NCBI RefSeq assembly: GCF_000485595.1
Contig: NW_014577253.1
Coordinates: forward strand, 57,946-79,700
Direction: 5' to 3'
Source: Priapulus caudatus
Taxonomy: Eukaryota; Priapulida; Priapulimorpha; Priapulimorphida; Priapulidae
Length of the DNA stretch: 21,755 nt
Within the stretch, counting starts at the first letter, position 1, and every line of letters begins with the position of its first letter. Shown here piece by piece: positions 19,776-21,755 of this stretch. Both the position numbers and the translations under genes were made by a program. The notes under the pieces are model-generated. The model saw only the letters and a program-made list of their open reading frames with translations. It searched no databases and had not been told where the DNA came from.

Positions 19776-20943
19776 GACCGTTTACTCATTACTTCCGTTC
19801 CTAGTTCAATTATCAATCTTGGAAACATGCATCCTGATCAAATATTTCGAATTTTTATACTGTTTTGGACTTTATTTCGTCAAAGTACACGTACGTTCGA
19901 AACTCGCGGCATCTACCGCTCTACCGATTTAGCTGGTGCTAAAATTTGGCTCGGACCTGGTCAGACGTTTTCGATGGGACCAAATTGGCTCATAATAAAC
20001 GCGCCTCATGATAAAGTCAATCACGATTATTTTTAACGCACAAGAAAGGCTAAATTAGTGCAGGCAGTGATTGATTACCGAGTTACGAACAACTGCCCAA
20101 GGTAATACATTGGATCTGTCTCAGTAGGAATAGGTCTTAACGTCCACGAATTTACTGAAAAGAAAAGCAGTCCAAGAAACTGAAATCGAAAGGATTTGCA
20201 TCAACAAGCTGCCAATTCTATAGCATCTAATTACAACAGAGGTATAGTATGGCAGATATCACAACATAGATGATAGAGGTAATTTTAGAATACCGTAAAA
20301 CTATAGTGAATAAATAATAAAACTAGTGAATAAATAATCACCGAACTGATTTCAAAGGAGTGCGATGCCGGAATGCAGTTTGTGATCATTATTTGAGAAG
20401 TCATGCGTATACATCTAAGACACATGCACTCTCACACCACAAATACACATGCATCAAGATTTGTAATTAAGCAAGCAGCCGTAATCTACATGCCCAAATC
20501 AATAATACAAAGCCGTCCATCAAACCCAGAGTACCCAGCCACCTTCGTATAATATGGTGATTATAACCACAATAAACGAAGTCAATTCTATACATATTCC
20601 TGTATAGGGGCATCGACGTGATTGGCCGACTGGCGCAGTATTGACATTATACCGCGAACGGAACAATTTGTCAATGATAGACGTACGACACAAAACGTGT
20701 ACAGCAGAATATCTTCCATTCGCATGCTAATAGTAATAGCTATGCTATAGTATATGCCATGCTAATAGTAATAGTAATGTTATAGCTAAATCTAATAGTA
20801 AGTCGATCACAATAATGCGTTTTGACAAAATTGCGATTTGCAAATAAATACAATTTAGCTCTGGCGTACACAAAATTATGACCACGCGACGATTCGTTTA
20901 TCCGTAATGTCATCCTACTGTCATCGTAATGTCATATATATAA
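19776..20943. other. unassigned sequence with short direct repeats, no gene seen
   Basis: At 20301-20338 AGTGAATAAATAAT occurs twice with a 19-base period. At 20724-20795 the phrase CATGCTAATAGTAATAG is doubled and followed by related AATAGTAA words. No coding frame, RNA gene or terminal repeat pair is recognised. Confidence 0.5.
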
Positions 20944-21530
20944 TCTAATACATATTTGTGGAAGTTTCTCTGTTCGTCTGTTCTCGATTCAAATCAATAT
21001 GGGCCACTCTAGATATGTCCAAGGATGGCCATTACATGTAACTTTGGATGCTGAATGTCATGGGCACATTGGATTTGCCCTCCGAGGTCATCTGACATCG
21101 CAAAAGGCAAAAATAATGAAAAAATCATGCCCCTGCAGCAGCATTAAATCAACGCACCCCTGTAGCAGCGGTAAACTAAAAACGAGCAGTTGTCGCCAAC
21201 TATATGTATCCCCCGTGATCTAGTATGAATGAAATATCAAAGACAAAGGTTTGTAAATTGTTAGACAACTGGTCTGCCTCAGATGTGCAAGTATATGGAA
21301 TACACACAGGAGGGGGTATGGGTGCAGTGGTGCGTTATGGTAAAGCGAAGACGCCAATCGTTTTTGGTGTGGGCGGAGTCATCGTTGCCATGGTAAGAAA
21401 ATTTTTGTGGAAATATTGTAGAACCTGTAACTTGTACTGTTTTTACCCGATTGTCATGGAATTTGGCACACAGGGCCGATATAACATGTCCTATATATAT
21501 ATATTTCATGACAATCATAAATTTAAATAG
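20944..21530 (+). mobile_element. possible 5' part of a Helitron-type element
   Basis: From A|TC at 20944 the sequence reads TCTAATACATATTTGTGG and then TTTCTCTGTTCGTCTGTTC. Many animal Helitron-like elements open this way, with TCTAWTA followed by a TTTCTGTCTGT-like phrase. Further in, at 21448-21483, is ACCCGATTGTCATGGAATTT then GGCACACAGGGCCGATATAA, close in wording to a phrase often seen in such elements (CCGATTTTGATGAAATTTGG..ACACAG). Two small open frames (20999-21223, 74 codons; 21225-21530, 101 codons) follow one another. They contain no Rep HUH or helicase motif, so the element would be non-autonomous. The 3' end lies outside the window. The assignment relies on remembered family resemblance. 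Confidence 0.35.
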
Positions 21531-21755
21531 AAATTTAAAATGGGAATTTTAATACAAATATTAAATTTAAATTTTTAAATGTAAATTTTAATATAAATTT
21601 AAATATAAATTTTAATACAAATGTAAATTTAAATTTGTAAATGTAAATTTTAATATAAATTTAAATATAAATTTTAATACAAATGTAAATTTAAATTTGT
21701 AAATGTAAATTTTAATATAAATTTAAATATAAATTTTAATACAAATGTAAATTTA
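21531..21755. repeat. 62-bp AT-rich minisatellite, continuing off the window
   Basis: The phrase GTAAATTTTAATATAAATTT starts at 21581, 21643 and 21705, an exact 62-base period. The flanking bases are also conserved, so about three units are visible before the window ends. Units are made of AAATTT, ATATAAATTT and TACAAATGTAAATTT and are strongly self-complementary. Confidence 0.9.

Noticed and set aside
19623-20036. 137-codon frame, plus strand
   Set aside because: It starts inside the foldback element, reads through its terminal repeat, and has no recognisable domain.

Overview
The window looks like non-coding, repeat-rich nuclear DNA from a eukaryote, probably an animal. Runs of TTAGGG-type telomeric sequence, long CA/GT/CG microsatellites, AT-rich filler, Helitron-like termini and many small inverted-repeat elements all point that way. 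No bacterial or viral gene, operon, rRNA or tRNA is visible. I could not identify the species; a marine invertebrate is a guess from repeat style only. The sequence has a 378-base gap of Ns at 7280-7657, and a pair of related 1.3-kb blocks differ by very many one-base insertions and deletions. That may mean an unpolished long-read consensus, so real exons could be hidden by frame errors. No open reading frame here is convincing as a protein. The long ones are translations of microsatellites or cross the gap. Layout: 437-643 is an inverted-repeat element whose loop carries four TTAGGG units. 1180-1254 is a CA/CG microsatellite. 2600-4560 holds small tandem repeats and, at 4082-4323, a long polypurine tract. 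5950-7170 is copy 1 of a dispersed repeat with an internal CA/CG microsatellite. It ends in a 110-bp-arm palindrome that runs directly into the gap. 7862-7938 is a 77-bp miniature inverted-repeat element with a 6-bp target-site duplication. 9390-10250 is a GTGC/ACGT-rich minisatellite. 10886-10999 is a GT tract. 11649-13013 is copy 2 of the dispersed repeat. 13463-13482 is a 19-C run. 13890-13933, 16864-16964, 18206-18245 and 18793-18850 hold further hairpins that share a terminal motif with the 7862 element. 14321-14338 has the form of a Helitron 3' end. 19288-19775 is a foldback element with 39-bp terminal inverted repeats and degenerate telomeric repeats inside. 20944 to the window edge looks like the 5' part of a Helitron-type element, ending in a 62-bp AT-rich minisatellite. 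The most interesting signal is a family of tiny hairpins whose arms begin with a TCARGAG motif followed by ATAA. At least two copies are flanked by exact 6-bp direct repeats (TGCATG and TATACG), which suggests they moved as miniature elements of a type I cannot place. There is no visible pathway or set of cooperating genes.
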